DNA from: Microvirga lotononidis
Lineage (GTDB): Bacteria > Pseudomonadota > Alphaproteobacteria > Rhizobiales > Beijerinckiaceae
Length of the DNA stretch: 64,000 nt
Reading direction: 5' to 3'
NCBI RefSeq assembly: GCF_034627025.1
Contig: NZ_CP141048.1
Coordinates: forward strand, 1,500,001-1,564,000
A program made the translations under genes and the position numbers. Positions 46,336 through 55,474 of this stretch are shown one piece after another. Within the stretch, counting starts at the first letter, position 1; each line of letters begins with the position of its first letter. The notes under the pieces were generated by a model. The model made no database searches. It had not been told where the DNA came from and saw nothing but the letters and a program-made list of their open reading frames with translations.

Positions 46336-47366
46336 CAGCGGGGTCCCTGCCCGGCCGGCGCCGCTTCCGCCAGGGCTTGCGCTTGGAGGGTCAGCTCCAT
46401 GGCCTTGAAGCAGTGCTCCTGGCCCATGGCCGTCTCGGTCCGGTCGCGCACGTCGTTCAGAAGATCGCGCCCATAGGGCAAGTCTTCGCCGGAGCAGTCG
46501 AGATGGCGCGTGCCGGTCTTGTCCACGAGGAAGAGGTGATCCTTGCCCTCGCGGCCGGCGATGTCGATGTACTTGCGCATCTCGATATAGCCGTCGGTCC
46601 CGACGACCATCACGCGCCCGTCGCCCCAGATCGGCAGGCCGTCCGGAGTGAACCAATCCACGCGGATATAGCCGGTGGCGTCGTTCGACCGGAGCGTCAT
46701 CTCGCCGAAATCCTGGAGGCCCGGCGTCTGGGGATTGTTGCGGTTGGCCACCATCGCGTGGGTGACCTCCGCGTCCTTCGCGCCCGTATAGAACAGGAAC
46801 TGCTCGCATTGATGGGACGCGATGTCGGTCAGGATGCCCCCATAGGCCTCCCGCTCGAAGAACCAGGACGGGCGGCTTTGCGCATTGAGGCGGTGCGGGC
46901 CGAGCCCCAAGGTGTTCACCACCTTGCCGATCGCTCCGTCGCGGATCAGCTCGCCGGCTTTGTTGGTGACCCGGCTGTTGAAATGCTCCGAGTAGAAGAT
47001 CGAGTAGATGCGCCCCGTCTCCTGCTGGACCAGGCGGACCTCCGCCAGTTCCTCGAGCGTGATCATGCCCGGCTTGTCGACCATGTAGTCCTTGCCGTGG
47101 CGCATGACCTCGATGCCGATCCGTGCGCGATCCTTGGGGATCGCGGCGCTCAGCACGATGGCGATGCTGTCGTCCTCCAGGATGCGGCGGGCATCATGAA
47201 CACGCTCCGCCTGCGGATAGCGCTCCGCAAAGGGAACCGCGAGATCGTCCTCCCTGGCGAAGAAGGACACGAAGGTGGCCCCAGCGCCGAGAAGGGCATC
47301 AACCTGACCGAAGATATGGTTGTGGTTGATGCCGATCACGGAAAAGCGAATACCGGATGCTGACAT
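46335..47366 (-). CDS. Gfo/Idh/MocA-family oxidoreductase
   Basis: 343-aa NAD(P) dehydrogenase. The Rossmann start is unusual (VIGINHNHIFGQVDALL), and the catalytic-loop motif reads MVDKPGMITLEEL in place of EKP. The C-terminal domain contains DIASHQCEQFLFYTG. It belongs to a less-studied branch. Gene order permease-Gfo-lactonase-udh on the same strand suggests it acts on the imported sugar or a product. Stop overlaps the lactonase start. Confidence 0.82.
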   Translation of the reverse strand: MSASGIRFSVIGINHNHIFGQVDALLGAGATFVSFFAREDDLAVPFAERYPQAERVHDARRILEDDSIAIVLSAAIPKDRARIGIEVMRHGKDYMVDKPGMITLEELAEVRLVQQETGRIYSIFYSEHFNSRVTNKAGELIRDGAIGKVVNTLGLGPHRLNAQSRPSWFFEREAYGGILTDIASHQCEQFLFYTGAKDAEVTHAMVANRNNPQTPGLQDFGEMTLRSNDATGYIRVDWFTPDGLPIWGDGRVMVVGTDGYIEMRKYIDIAGREGKDHLFLVDKTGTRHLDCSGEDLPYGRDLLNDVRDRTETAMGQEHCFKAMELTLQAQALAEAAPAGQGPR

Positions 47367-47376
47367 TCGTTGATCC

Positions 47377-48237
47377 TTAACCCTTGAGGCCCGTGGTCGC
47401 GATGCCTTCGATCAGCAGGCGCTGGAAGACGCCGAAGAACAGCAGGACCGGGATCAGGGCGACCACCGACATGGCGAACAGGGCGCTCCAGTCGGACTTG
47501 CCCGTCGAGTCCACGAAGGTGCGCAGGCCGAGCTGGACCGTGTACTGGCTCGCATCGTTCAGATAGATAAGCGGGCCGAAGAAGTCGTCCCAGGTCCAGA
47601 TGAAGGTGAAGATCGCCGCCGTGGCGAGCGCCGGCACCGACAGGGGCAGCATGACGCTCCAGAAGATGCGCCAGGGGCCGGCGCCGTCGATGATCGCCGC
47701 CTCGTCGAGCTCGCGCGGAATGCCCCGGAAGAACTGGTAGAGCAGGAAGATGAAGAAGGCGTCCGCGGCCAGGAACTTCGGCACCACCAGCGGCAGGAAG
47801 GTGTTCACCCAGTCGAGGTTCAGGAACAGCACGTATTGCGGGATCAGGGTCACGTGGTACGGCAGCATCAGCGTGCCGAGCATGAGCGCGAACCAGAAAT
47901 TCTTCAGCGGGAACTTCAGGCGCGCGAAGGCATAGGCCGCCAGCGAGCATGAGATCACGTTTCCGATTACGCTGAGCACCGCGATCACGAGCGAGTTCCA
48001 GAAGAAGGTCCCGAAGCTCACCGTCAGACCGCTCCAGCCGCGGATGTAGGCGTCGAGGGTGAAGCTGTCCGGCCACAGGGACGCGTTGCCGAAGATCTCG
48101 TCGTCGGGCTTGAAGCTGCTCGCGAGCATCCAGAGCAGCGGATAGAGCATGACCAGCGACACGCCGCACAGGATCACATGGTAGAGAAGCGAGCGGGCGC
48201 CGCCGACATTCTGCGTCGTAGCTGCAGCATCAGTCAT
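47377..48237 (-). CDS. CUT1 sugar ABC importer, permease 2
   Basis: 286-aa inner-membrane protein with six helices and the MalG-type binding-protein-dependent transport motif (PRELDEAAIIDGAGPWRIFWSVMLPLSVPAL, EAA loop). Pairs with the permease gene immediately before it; the two overlap by 8 bases. Imports an unidentified sugar with the binding protein at 49259. Confidence 0.9.
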   Translation of the reverse strand: MTDAAATTQNVGGARSLLYHVILCGVSLVMLYPLLWMLASSFKPDDEIFGNASLWPDSFTLDAYIRGWSGLTVSFGTFFWNSLVIAVLSVIGNVISCSLAAYAFARLKFPLKNFWFALMLGTLMLPYHVTLIPQYVLFLNLDWVNTFLPLVVPKFLAADAFFIFLLYQFFRGIPRELDEAAIIDGAGPWRIFWSVMLPLSVPALATAAIFTFIWTWDDFFGPLIYLNDASQYTVQLGLRTFVDSTGKSDWSALFAMSVVALIPVLLFFGVFQRLLIEGIATTGLKG

Positions 48238-49171
48238 TGTAATGGACCCAGTAACGAGAGGTGAGGAACGAGAAGGCGGTGAAGCAGGCGATGATGATCA
48301 GCAGGATCCATGCCAGGGCCGACGCATATCCCATGCGGAAATAGGCGAAGCCTTCCTGATACAGGTACAGGGTGTAGAAGAGGGTCGAGTCGATCGGTCC
48401 GCCGGTGCCCTCGCTGATGATGAAGGCCGGCGTGAAGGCCTTGAAGGCGTCGATGGTCTGCACGATGCCGTTGAAGAATACCACCGGCGTAAGCAGCGGC
48501 AGGGTGATCTTGAAGAACTGCTGCACCTTGTTGGCGCCGTCGATGTTCGCGGCCTCGTACACGTCCGGCGGGATCTGGCGCAGGCCGGCGAGGAAGATGA
48601 TCATCGGCGATCCGAACTGCCAGACGCTGAGCAGCACCAGCGTGTAGAGCGAGTAGTTCGGGTCGGAGATCCAGCTCGGCCCCTGGATGCCGAAGAAGCC
48701 CAGCGCCACGTTCGCGAGGCCGTCCTTGGCGAAGAGCTGGCGCCACAGCACCGCGATAGCGACGCTCGCGCCGAGCAGCGAGGGCAAATAGAAGAGAGCA
48801 CGGTACAGGGGCAGGCCGGCGATGCCGCGGTTGAGCACCATCGCGAGGCCGAGTGCGAAAGCGAGCTTCAGCGGAACCGCCAGGATGACGTAGGTGAACG
48901 TCACCTGCATGGAGTGCCAGAACTTCACGTCGTTGGTGACGATGCGCTGGTAATTGGCCAATCCGATGAACTGCGGATCCTGCAGCAGGTCGAAATTGGT
49001 GAAGGACAGATAAAGGGACGCGAGCGTCGGGCCGAGGGTCAGCCCGAGAAAGCCGATGAGCCAGGGCGCAAGAAAGGAATAGGAGACAAGCGTCCGGGAC
49101 CATCCTCCGCGGCGCTTGCTGCGCTTCTCCGGCTCGCTGATCGTCAAAGGGATTTGAGCAGTTGTTGTCAT
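48230..49171 (-). CDS. CUT1 sugar ABC importer, permease 1
   Basis: 313-aa MalF-type permease. Six to seven helices; the EAA loop is PPDVYEAANIDGANKVQQFFKITLPLLTPV. A cytoplasmic N-terminus rich in Arg/Lys (KRSKRRGG) precedes the first helix. The next gene, the second permease, overlaps it by 8 bases, and the binding protein lies 87 bases upstream. Confidence 0.9.
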   Translation of the reverse strand: MTTTAQIPLTISEPEKRSKRRGGWSRTLVSYSFLAPWLIGFLGLTLGPTLASLYLSFTNFDLLQDPQFIGLANYQRIVTNDVKFWHSMQVTFTYVILAVPLKLAFALGLAMVLNRGIAGLPLYRALFYLPSLLGASVAIAVLWRQLFAKDGLANVALGFFGIQGPSWISDPNYSLYTLVLLSVWQFGSPMIIFLAGLRQIPPDVYEAANIDGANKVQQFFKITLPLLTPVVFFNGIVQTIDAFKAFTPAFIISEGTGGPIDSTLFYTLYLYQEGFAYFRMGYASALAWILLIIIACFTAFSFLTSRYWVHYND

Positions 49172-49258
49172 GCGGAATGGCTCACAGCAATGTCATGATA
49201 GACGGACAGGCCGACCCGGTTCGGCTGGGTCGGCCTGGTGAGTCAGAAGGCGGTCATG

Positions 49259-50539
49259 TCAGGCGCGGCTCAGAATGGCCTGGGCTTCGCTGACGTACTG
49301 CTTGCCGCCGTCGGCCGGAGACAGGCGAGCGAAGCTGACCTGCTCGGCGATCCGGCGCTGCATCGTCTGGATCTCACCGGCGCCCTTCGGGGGAGCGGGC
49401 GGGATCGGTCCGACCTTGGGCGTGACGTGAGCGATGAAGCCCACCACGAGCTTGCCCATGTCGTCGAGTTCTGCCGAGACGGCGTCGCGGATCTTGGGCG
49501 AGGCGGGCACGCCGCGCTCCACGCCGAGGACCTTCGCGCCGTCCACGTCCTCCACGGTGAAGTTGGCGAACTTGACGGCCTGCTCGGCCACCTTGGAGCG
49601 GGCATAGATGCTCCACATCATCGACGGCTTGAGGTAATGGCCGGGATTGGGGCCCGCCCCCTGCGGATACATGGTGACGCCGAGCGGGTTCTTGTTGAGA
49701 ACTTGATAGCCCACATACTGGTTCGAGTGATTGAACGCGCAGGCCGCGCGGCCCTGGGTCAGCAGGTTCGTCTCGATATTGTTCTTGTCGAGCGCCTGCA
49801 GGTCGGCCGGAGGGCACGCCTTCGCCTCGCGCGCCTTGGCCCACATGGCGAACCAGTCGGTCGCATCCTGCTCGGTCAGGCCGAGCTTGCCGTCCTCCGT
49901 GTAGAGCGCCTTGCCGCGCTGGCGGAGCCAGTTCTCAAAGGCGGTCTCTTCGGAGCTTCCGTCGGACGTTCCGTAATATTCGCCGTTATGCGCTTTCGTC
50001 ACCGCGGCGGCGAGTTCGAAGAACTTGTCCCAGGTCACGTCGATCGGCTCGGGCACGCCGGCCTTCTGGAATGCGGCCTTGTTGTAGATCAGGGCGTTCG
50101 AGTTGTTGCCGATATTGATGCCGTAGAGCTTGCCGTCGACCTTGCAGCTGTCGAGGGAGGCCTTGTCGAAGTCACTGATGGTGAGCGACTTGCCCAGGAA
50201 CTCGTCGAGCGGCAGCAGGGCGCCGCGGCGGGCATATTCCGCGACATACCGGTAATCCATCTGGATCAGGTCGGGAGCGTTGCGGCCAGCCGCCTGAGTG
50301 GCGAGCCGGGGCCAGTAATCGCCCCATGCCAGGGTTTCGCCGTCGATCTTCACGCTCGGGTTCCGCTCCTGATAGAGCGCGACCGCTTTCAGCGTACGGT
50401 CGGAGCGCTCCTTCGAGCCCCACCAGTACAGGCGAATGCGCGCGTCCTGCGCAAAGGCCGGAAGGCTTCCCAGAGCGCTGAGGCCGGCAGACCCGAGGGC
50501 CGCCTTCAACAAAGTCCTACGGTTAAGGTCGTGAGTCAT
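49259..50539 (-). CDS. Sugar ABC importer, extracellular binding protein (Tat-type signal)
   Basis: 426-aa periplasmic binding protein. The N-terminus is MTHDLNRRTLLKAALGSAG, a twin-arginine signal (NRRTLLK) followed by a hydrophobic stretch ending AFAQ. The mature fold is the CUT1 group 1 type: LYWWGSKERSDRTLKAVALYQ and PDLIQMDYRYVAEY. Ligand cannot be assigned; uronates or oligouronides are suggested by the neighbours. It is the first gene of a minus-strand operon and is divergent to a Gfo gene across a region with a candidate operator. Confidence 0.85.
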   Translation of the reverse strand: MTHDLNRRTLLKAALGSAGLSALGSLPAFAQDARIRLYWWGSKERSDRTLKAVALYQERNPSVKIDGETLAWGDYWPRLATQAAGRNAPDLIQMDYRYVAEYARRGALLPLDEFLGKSLTISDFDKASLDSCKVDGKLYGINIGNNSNALIYNKAAFQKAGVPEPIDVTWDKFFELAAAVTKAHNGEYYGTSDGSSEETAFENWLRQRGKALYTEDGKLGLTEQDATDWFAMWAKAREAKACPPADLQALDKNNIETNLLTQGRAACAFNHSNQYVGYQVLNKNPLGVTMYPQGAGPNPGHYLKPSMMWSIYARSKVAEQAVKFANFTVEDVDGAKVLGVERGVPASPKIRDAVSAELDDMGKLVVGFIAHVTPKVGPIPPAPPKGAGEIQTMQRRIAEQVSFARLSPADGGKQYVSEAQAILSRA

Positions 50540-50898
50540 GTGGCGTTCTCCCTCTTGGGCGCCGCTTGGGCGGCCACCCGGACTTATTTCTCTCTCCTGG
50601 CGCCGGTTCTTTTTCTTTGGCTTGCGTCGCGTCGAGGTTCTGGTCCCTAGCCCTACGCTACGCCGGCAGTTTTCTTTTGTCGCCCTCCGACATGAAGCTA
50701 AAATTTAGAACGGTTGTATGTCAACCAGTTGTATGATGTAATTTGGCGATCTAAGCTTCTTTACCGAAGCTTCCCTAGGAACAATCAGACCGAGAAGAGT
50801 CTGCCCCTCTGGTTTTCCGACGGCCGAAGCTCCAATTTGTCTGACAAATCAATCGCTCAGCGAACGCCACGAGCGAAGCAGCAGGAGAACCCAAGAGT
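50540..50898. promoter_or_regulatory. Divergent promoter region with GGTTG operator
   Basis: 359 bases with no gene. At 50712-50726, GGTTG-TATGT-CAACC is a perfect inverted repeat with a 5-base centre. The TTGTATG segment recurs at 50714-50720 and 50729-50735, 15 bases apart. These fit a GntR- or LacI-type regulator controlling the two sugar operons. No regulator gene lies beside it. Confidence 0.5.
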
Positions 50899-52149
50899 AT
50901 GGATCGCGCGAACAGGAAACGCATTGCCCTCATCGGCACAGGCCATCGCGGCACGAGCATGTGGGGGATCAACGTCGTCAAGGGTTACGGCGACTTCGTC
51001 GAGATCGTCGCCCTGTGCGACATCAACAGGCTTCGCGCCGAGCGCGCTCGGGGCTTCCTGGGAATCGATGCCCCCATCTATGCCGACGCTCAGGAGATGA
51101 TTGCGACCGTCAAGCCGGACACGGTGATCATCTGCACGCGTGATTCGAATCACGACGAGATGATCGTGCGGGCGCTCGAGGCCGGCGTGAACGTCATCAC
51201 CGAAAAGCCGATGACCACGACGGCCGAGAAGGTGCGCCGGATCCTCGATGCCGAGAAGCGCACGGGTAAGCGCGTCGACGTGACCTTCAATTACCGCTAC
51301 GCGCCGACCGTCCGGAAGATCAAGGAGCTCCTGAACTCGGGCGTGATCGGCGACGTCACCTCCATTGATTTCCACTGGTTCCTCGACAACAAACACGGAG
51401 CCGACTACTTCCGCCGCTGGCACGCCGTCGAGGAGAATTCCGGCAGCCTGTTCGTGCACAAGAGCACGCACCATTTCGACCTGATGAACTGGTACCTGGA
51501 CGACGACCCGGAGGACGTGTCCGCCTTCGCGAGCCTGCGCAAATACGGCAAGGCCGGCCCCTTCCGCGGCGAGCGCTGCAAGACATGCCCGCATGCCAGC
51601 TATTGCGACTACTACATGGACATCAGCAAGGATCCCTGGCTTGAGGCTCTCTACGAGGATCCCTCGCGCGAGGACGGCTATGTGCGCGACGCCTGCGTGT
51701 TCCGCGAGGAGATCAACATCCCCGACACCATGTCGGCCATGATCCGCTACCGGAAGGGCGTGCAGGTCACCTATTCGGTGAATACCTACATGCCGATCGA
51801 GGGCCATTTCATCGCGTTCGACGGCACCAAGGGCCGCATCCAAATGCGCCAGTTCGAGCGCCAGCCCTGGGAGACGCCGGAGCACGACGAGATCCTGCTC
51901 GTGCGGAACTTCGGCGGCGCGGAGACCATCACGGTCCCGCATGAGCCCGGCGGCCATTTCGGCGGCGACCCGAAGCTGCAGGACATGCTCTTCAAGCCGG
52001 ATACGCCGGACCCGCTGAACCAGCGCGCCGGTTCGCGCGCCGGCGCCATGTCGGTCCTGTGCGGCATCGCGGCACTTCAAAGCGCGAAGACGGGCCAGAT
52101 GGTCAGCGTCTCGAAGCTGCTCGATCCGGCGCAGGCCATCGCCGCCTGA
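50899..52149 (+). CDS. Gfo/Idh/MocA-family oxidoreductase with a Cys cluster
   Basis: 416-aa NAD(P) dehydrogenase. Rossmann motif IGTGHRGTSMWG near residue 12, the catalytic EKP in ITEKPMTTTAEKV, and a C-terminal substrate domain with STHHFDLMNWYL. Unlike the other Gfo proteins here it has a CKTCPHASYC motif at C227, C230 and C236, which might bind a metal or form a disulfide. This longer type is common in bacteria that use myo-inositol or oligosaccharides, but its substrate is not known. It is followed by an Ldh_2 gene. Confidence 0.85.
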   Translation: MDRANRKRIALIGTGHRGTSMWGINVVKGYGDFVEIVALCDINRLRAERARGFLGIDAPIYADAQEMIATVKPDTVIICTRDSNHDEMIVRALEAGVNVITEKPMTTTAEKVRRILDAEKRTGKRVDVTFNYRYAPTVRKIKELLNSGVIGDVTSIDFHWFLDNKHGADYFRRWHAVEENSGSLFVHKSTHHFDLMNWYLDDDPEDVSAFASLRKYGKAGPFRGERCKTCPHASYCDYYMDISKDPWLEALYEDPSREDGYVRDACVFREEINIPDTMSAMIRYRKGVQVTYSVNTYMPIEGHFIAFDGTKGRIQMRQFERQPWETPEHDEILLVRNFGGAETITVPHEPGGHFGGDPKLQDMLFKPDTPDPLNQRAGSRAGAMSVLCGIAALQSAKTGQMVSVSKLLDPAQAIAA

Positions 52150-52155
52150 TGATCC

Positions 52156-52179
52156 AGGAGGTGGCGCAAACCACCTCCT
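52156..52179 (+). other. Leader hairpin with sequestered Shine-Dalgarno sequence
   Basis: AGGAGGTGG (52156-52164) and CCACCTCCT (52171-52179), a perfect 9-bp stem with loop CGCAAA, just after the Gfo stop. One arm is an ideal AGGAGG ribosome-binding sequence, about 65 bases before the presumed Ldh start. No U-tract follows. Confidence 0.6.
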
Positions 52180-52226
52180 CACCGGCTCTACGCAGCAGCC
52201 GAATTGATGAAACGAAAGCATACTCA

Positions 52227-53339
52227 ATGGTCGCGAGTGAGAACTTCTCGGCGGATGTGATTCGCGCCCAGATCGAGGCGATCCTGCGGGCCTGGGGCAT
52301 GGACGAGGACAAGCTGCGCCTGACCGCCGAGGTGATGGTCGAGACCGATCTGCGCGGCGTCGATTCGCACGGCATCTCGATGCTGACCCAATATGCTCAG
52401 ATGCAGAATGCCGGACAGCTGCGGCTTCAGGCCGAACCCAGGATCGTCCGGCAGAGTGCGAGCACTGCCCTGATCGACGGCGGAGCGGGCCTCGGCCATC
52501 CCGCGGCCCTGATGGGCATGGATCTCGCCATCGAGAAGGCGCTGGCGCACGATGTCGGCATCGTCTCGGTGTTCAATTCCCACCATTTCGGCGCCGCCGG
52601 CTACTACGCCACGATGGCGGCGGAGCGTGGGCTGATCGGCGTCGTCTCGTCGACGACCCGCGTCATCTCCGTCGTGCCGACGAACGGCGTCGAGCGCGTG
52701 CTCGGCACGAACCCGATCGCAGTCGCGGTCCCGGCCGGATCCCATCCGGACATCTGCGTCGACATTTCCACCAGTGTCGTGGCCGCCAACAAGGTGAAGG
52801 TCTATGCCCTCCAGGGCAAGGAGCTTCCTCCCGGGTGGGTGATCGACGGTCAGGGACAGCCGGTCACCGATTCAGGACAGGCTTTCCGCCAGATTTTCGA
52901 GGGGCGCGAGGGCGGCCTCACGCCCATCGGCGGCGACGGCAGCGACATGGGAGGCCATAAGGGATACGGGCTCGGCCTCATTGCTCAGATCTTGTCGGGT
53001 ACCCTCTCCGGCGCATCCTTCTCGCCCGTGAGGAACCGGACGCAGAAGCCGTCCGATCCCGACAATATCGGGCATTTCTTCATGGCCCTGAACCCGGCGG
53101 CCTTCAGGCCGTTCGACGAGTTCCAGGCCGACGTGGAGGCGATCGTCGACACGCTCCACACCACGCGGCCCGTCCGGGAGGACAATCCGGTCCTCATCCC
53201 GGGAGAGCCGGAATGGACGGCCCGCGAAGAGCGTCTCGCAAAGGGCATCCCGATCCCCGAGACATTGAAACTGAAAGTGCAGGACATCGCGGAGGCGGCC
53301 GGCGCTCCCTACCTGCTGAAAGCCGCCATGGCCGCGTAG
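52227..53339 (+). CDS. Ldh_2-family (malate/lactate/ureidoglycolate) dehydrogenase
   Basis: 370-aa NAD(P)-dependent enzyme of the malate/L-lactate dehydrogenase family 2. The core signature is DLRGVDSHGISML, with the catalytic His, and later GIVSVFNSHHFGAAGYY and GSDMGGHKGYGLGL. Members reduce or oxidise 2-hydroxy acids, including lactate, malate, ureidoglycolate and 2,3-diketogulonate. ATG at 52227 matches the family N-terminus; an alternative ATG at 52149 shares the upstream stop. The substrate may come from the upstream Gfo reaction. Confidence 0.85.
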   Translation: MVASENFSADVIRAQIEAILRAWGMDEDKLRLTAEVMVETDLRGVDSHGISMLTQYAQMQNAGQLRLQAEPRIVRQSASTALIDGGAGLGHPAALMGMDLAIEKALAHDVGIVSVFNSHHFGAAGYYATMAAERGLIGVVSSTTRVISVVPTNGVERVLGTNPIAVAVPAGSHPDICVDISTSVVAANKVKVYALQGKELPPGWVIDGQGQPVTDSGQAFRQIFEGREGGLTPIGGDGSDMGGHKGYGLGLIAQILSGTLSGASFSPVRNRTQKPSDPDNIGHFFMALNPAAFRPFDEFQADVEAIVDTLHTTRPVREDNPVLIPGEPEWTAREERLAKGIPIPETLKLKVQDIAEAAGAPYLLKAAMAA

Positions 53340-53347
53340 TGTTTTTC

Positions 53348-53371
53348 GGCTCCCGCCCGTAGGCGGGAGCC
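53348..53371. terminator. Hairpin between convergent operons
   Basis: GGCTCCCGCC-CGTA-GGCGGGAGCC, perfect 10-bp stem and tetraloop, 8 bases after the Ldh stop. The T-run precedes it on the plus strand, so the function is uncertain. Another 9-bp stem, ACGGTCGTC / GACGACCGT (53402-53425), spans the stop codon of the next gene. Confidence 0.5.
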
Positions 53372-53413
53372 AATAGTCAAAGACACGATGTCAAAGATCG
53401 AACGGTCGTCTTC

Positions 53414-54280
53414 TCAGACGACCGTGCGGTGACGCTCGATGCAGGTGGCGAGCACCTCCTCCATCGGCCGTTTCCACCAATTGTTTTCCGAGAAGATCTC
53501 GACTTCCGAATAGCCCGCGAAGCCGACCGCCTCGACGGCCTCACGAATGCCGCGCAGATCGATGACGCCGTCGCCCATCATGCCGCGATCGAGCAGCAGG
53601 TCCGTCGTGGGCACCAGCCAGTCGCAGACGTGATAGGCCAGCAGCCGGTCCTGTCCCGTGCGCCGGATCTGCTCCTTCAGCTCCGGGTCCCACCAGACGT
53701 GATAGACGTCGACCGCAAGGCCGAGCATGCCCGTCCGCTCCGGATCGACCCGGTCGCAGATATCGAGAGCCTGGCGCATCGTGTTCACGCAGGCGCGATC
53801 CGCCGCATACATGGGATGCAGCGGCTCGATGGCGAGCGGGAGGCCGGCCTGGCTGGAATATTCGAGCAGGGTCGCGATGCCGTCCTCGACCATGGCGCGG
53901 GCGGCATCGATGTCCTTCGATACGGGAGAGCCAAGCCGTGAATATTGCGGCAGGCCGCCGACCACGAGCACGAGACAGGGGGCCCCGAGCGCGACCGCCT
54001 CGTCCACGGCGCGGCGGTTGTCGTCGGTGGCCTCCTGCAGGCGCGCCGCATCGGCCGGGAACATGCCGCCGCGGCAATAACCGGAGAGTTCGAGCCCCGC
54101 ATCCTTCACGGCGGCCACAGCCCGGTTGAGGCCGACATGGGCCACCTGATCGCGCCAGGGCGAGATCGCCTTGATGTCGGCCCTGGCGCAGGCTTCCGTG
54201 ATGGCCACGAGATCGCCCTGCTTTCTCACCGTCGCCGTGTTGATCGACAGGGCGCGATGATCGTCGGAAAAGTCACGCAT
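53414..54280 (-). CDS. Sugar phosphate isomerase/epimerase, TIM barrel
   Basis: 288-aa protein of the xylose-isomerase-like AP endonuclease-2 superfamily. Recognisable segments are KAISPWRDQVAHVGLNRAVAAVKDAG, LVLVVGGLPQYSR, LPLAIEPLHPMYAADRACVNT, LGLAVDVYHVWWDPELKEQI and DGVIDLRGIREAVEAVGFAGYSEVEIFSE, which supply the Glu and His metal-binding pattern. Enzymes here isomerise or epimerise ketoses or cleave 3-keto sugars. It is the last gene of the seven-gene operon. Confidence 0.82.
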   Translation of the reverse strand: MRDFSDDHRALSINTATVRKQGDLVAITEACARADIKAISPWRDQVAHVGLNRAVAAVKDAGLELSGYCRGGMFPADAARLQEATDDNRRAVDEAVALGAPCLVLVVGGLPQYSRLGSPVSKDIDAARAMVEDGIATLLEYSSQAGLPLAIEPLHPMYAADRACVNTMRQALDICDRVDPERTGMLGLAVDVYHVWWDPELKEQIRRTGQDRLLAYHVCDWLVPTTDLLLDRGMMGDGVIDLRGIREAVEAVGFAGYSEVEIFSENNWWKRPMEEVLATCIERHRTVV

Positions 54281-54283
54281 GCG

Positions 54284-55474
54284 TCAAGCCTCCACGCCGC
54301 GCGTGGCGAGGACGAAGCGCATGCGCTCCACCGCAAGATCCGGATCCCGCAGCAACCCGGCCTTGTCCGCCAGGCGGAAGAGCTCGGCGAGGTGCAGGGT
54401 CGAGCGTGCGCTCTCCTGTCCGCCGACCATCGTGAAATGGTCCTGATGGCCGTTGAGATAGGCCATGAACACCACGCCGGTCTTGTAGAACCGTGTCGGC
54501 GCCCGGAAGATGTGCCGCGACAAGGGAACGGTCGGCGCGAGCGCCTCGTGGAACGCATCGAGGTTGCCGGCCGCCAGGCTCACGAGCGCGGACGACGCCG
54601 CCGGCGCGATGGCGTCGAAGATGCCGAGCAGCGCGTGCGAATGCCCCTGCTCGTCGCCGGCGATCAGCTCCGCATAATTGAAGTCGTCGCCCGTATACAT
54701 TCGCACGCGCTCGTCGAGGCGGCGGCGCATGGCGATCTCCTTGTCCTTGTCGAGGAGGGAGATCTTGACGCCGTCGACCTTGGCGGCGTTGTCGTTGATG
54801 ATCGACACGGCCGTGTCCATGGCGGCATCGAGATCACCCGTGCCCCAATAGCCCGCGAGGGCCGGATCGAACATGTCGCCGAGCCAGTGAATGATCACCG
54901 GTTCCTTCGCCTGGCCGAGGATCCGGTTGTAAACCTTGACGTAATCGCCCGGCGACGTGGCGACGCGGGCGAGCGCGCGCGACGCCATCAGGATGATGCG
55001 CCCGCCGACGGCTTCGATGGCGGCGAACTGCTCCTCATAGGCGCGGATCACGTCGTCGATGCCGCGCGCCCCCTCCGGAGCGAGATGATCCGTGCCGGCC
55101 CCGGAGAACACCAGGGCGTCACCGCGCGCCTTGGCGGCTCCGACGGACCGGCGGATCAGTTCGAGCGAGGTGGGCCAGTCGAGCCCCATGCCGCGCTGCG
55201 CAGTGTCCATCGCCTCGGCGACCCCGAGGCCGAGATCCCACAGGCGCTCGCGATAGGCGATGGTCTTGTCCCAGTCGATGGCGGCCTGCAGCCACGGATC
55301 CGCATCTGCGAGCGGATCGGCGACCACGTGGGCGGCCGAGAACGCGATGCGGTTCATCGGCCCGCTCGCCTTCTCGGGGAAGGATTTCGGCGCGGAGAGC
55401 TTGTACGTCTCCAGGCTGCGATCCGCCTGTGGCAGGCGGATCGACAGGGCACTGATGGACTCAGGCCGGTTCAT
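54284..55474 (-). CDS. DUF993 dihydrodipicolinate synthase-like protein
   Basis: 396-aa protein of the DUF993 group, related by annotation convention to DHDPS-family aldolases. Visible are [46 protein letters not shown] and [33 protein letters not shown], and a late segment [15 protein letters not shown] in which the lysine could be catalytic. No function is established for the family as far as I know. It lies 3 bases before the TIM-barrel gene and overlaps the upstream Gfo gene by 14 bases, so the reactions are probably linked. Confidence 0.75.
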   Translation of the reverse strand: MNRPESISALSIRLPQADRSLETYKLSAPKSFPEKASGPMNRIAFSAAHVVADPLADADPWLQAAIDWDKTIAYRERLWDLGLGVAEAMDTAQRGMGLDWPTSLELIRRSVGAAKARGDALVFSGAGTDHLAPEGARGIDDVIRAYEEQFAAIEAVGGRIILMASRALARVATSPGDYVKVYNRILGQAKEPVIIHWLGDMFDPALAGYWGTGDLDAAMDTAVSIINDNAAKVDGVKISLLDKDKEIAMRRRLDERVRMYTGDDFNYAELIAGDEQGHSHALLGIFDAIAPAASSALVSLAAGNLDAFHEALAPTVPLSRHIFRAPTRFYKTGVVFMAYLNGHQDHFTMVGGQESARSTLHLAELFRLADKAGLLRDPDLAVERMRFVLATRGVEA

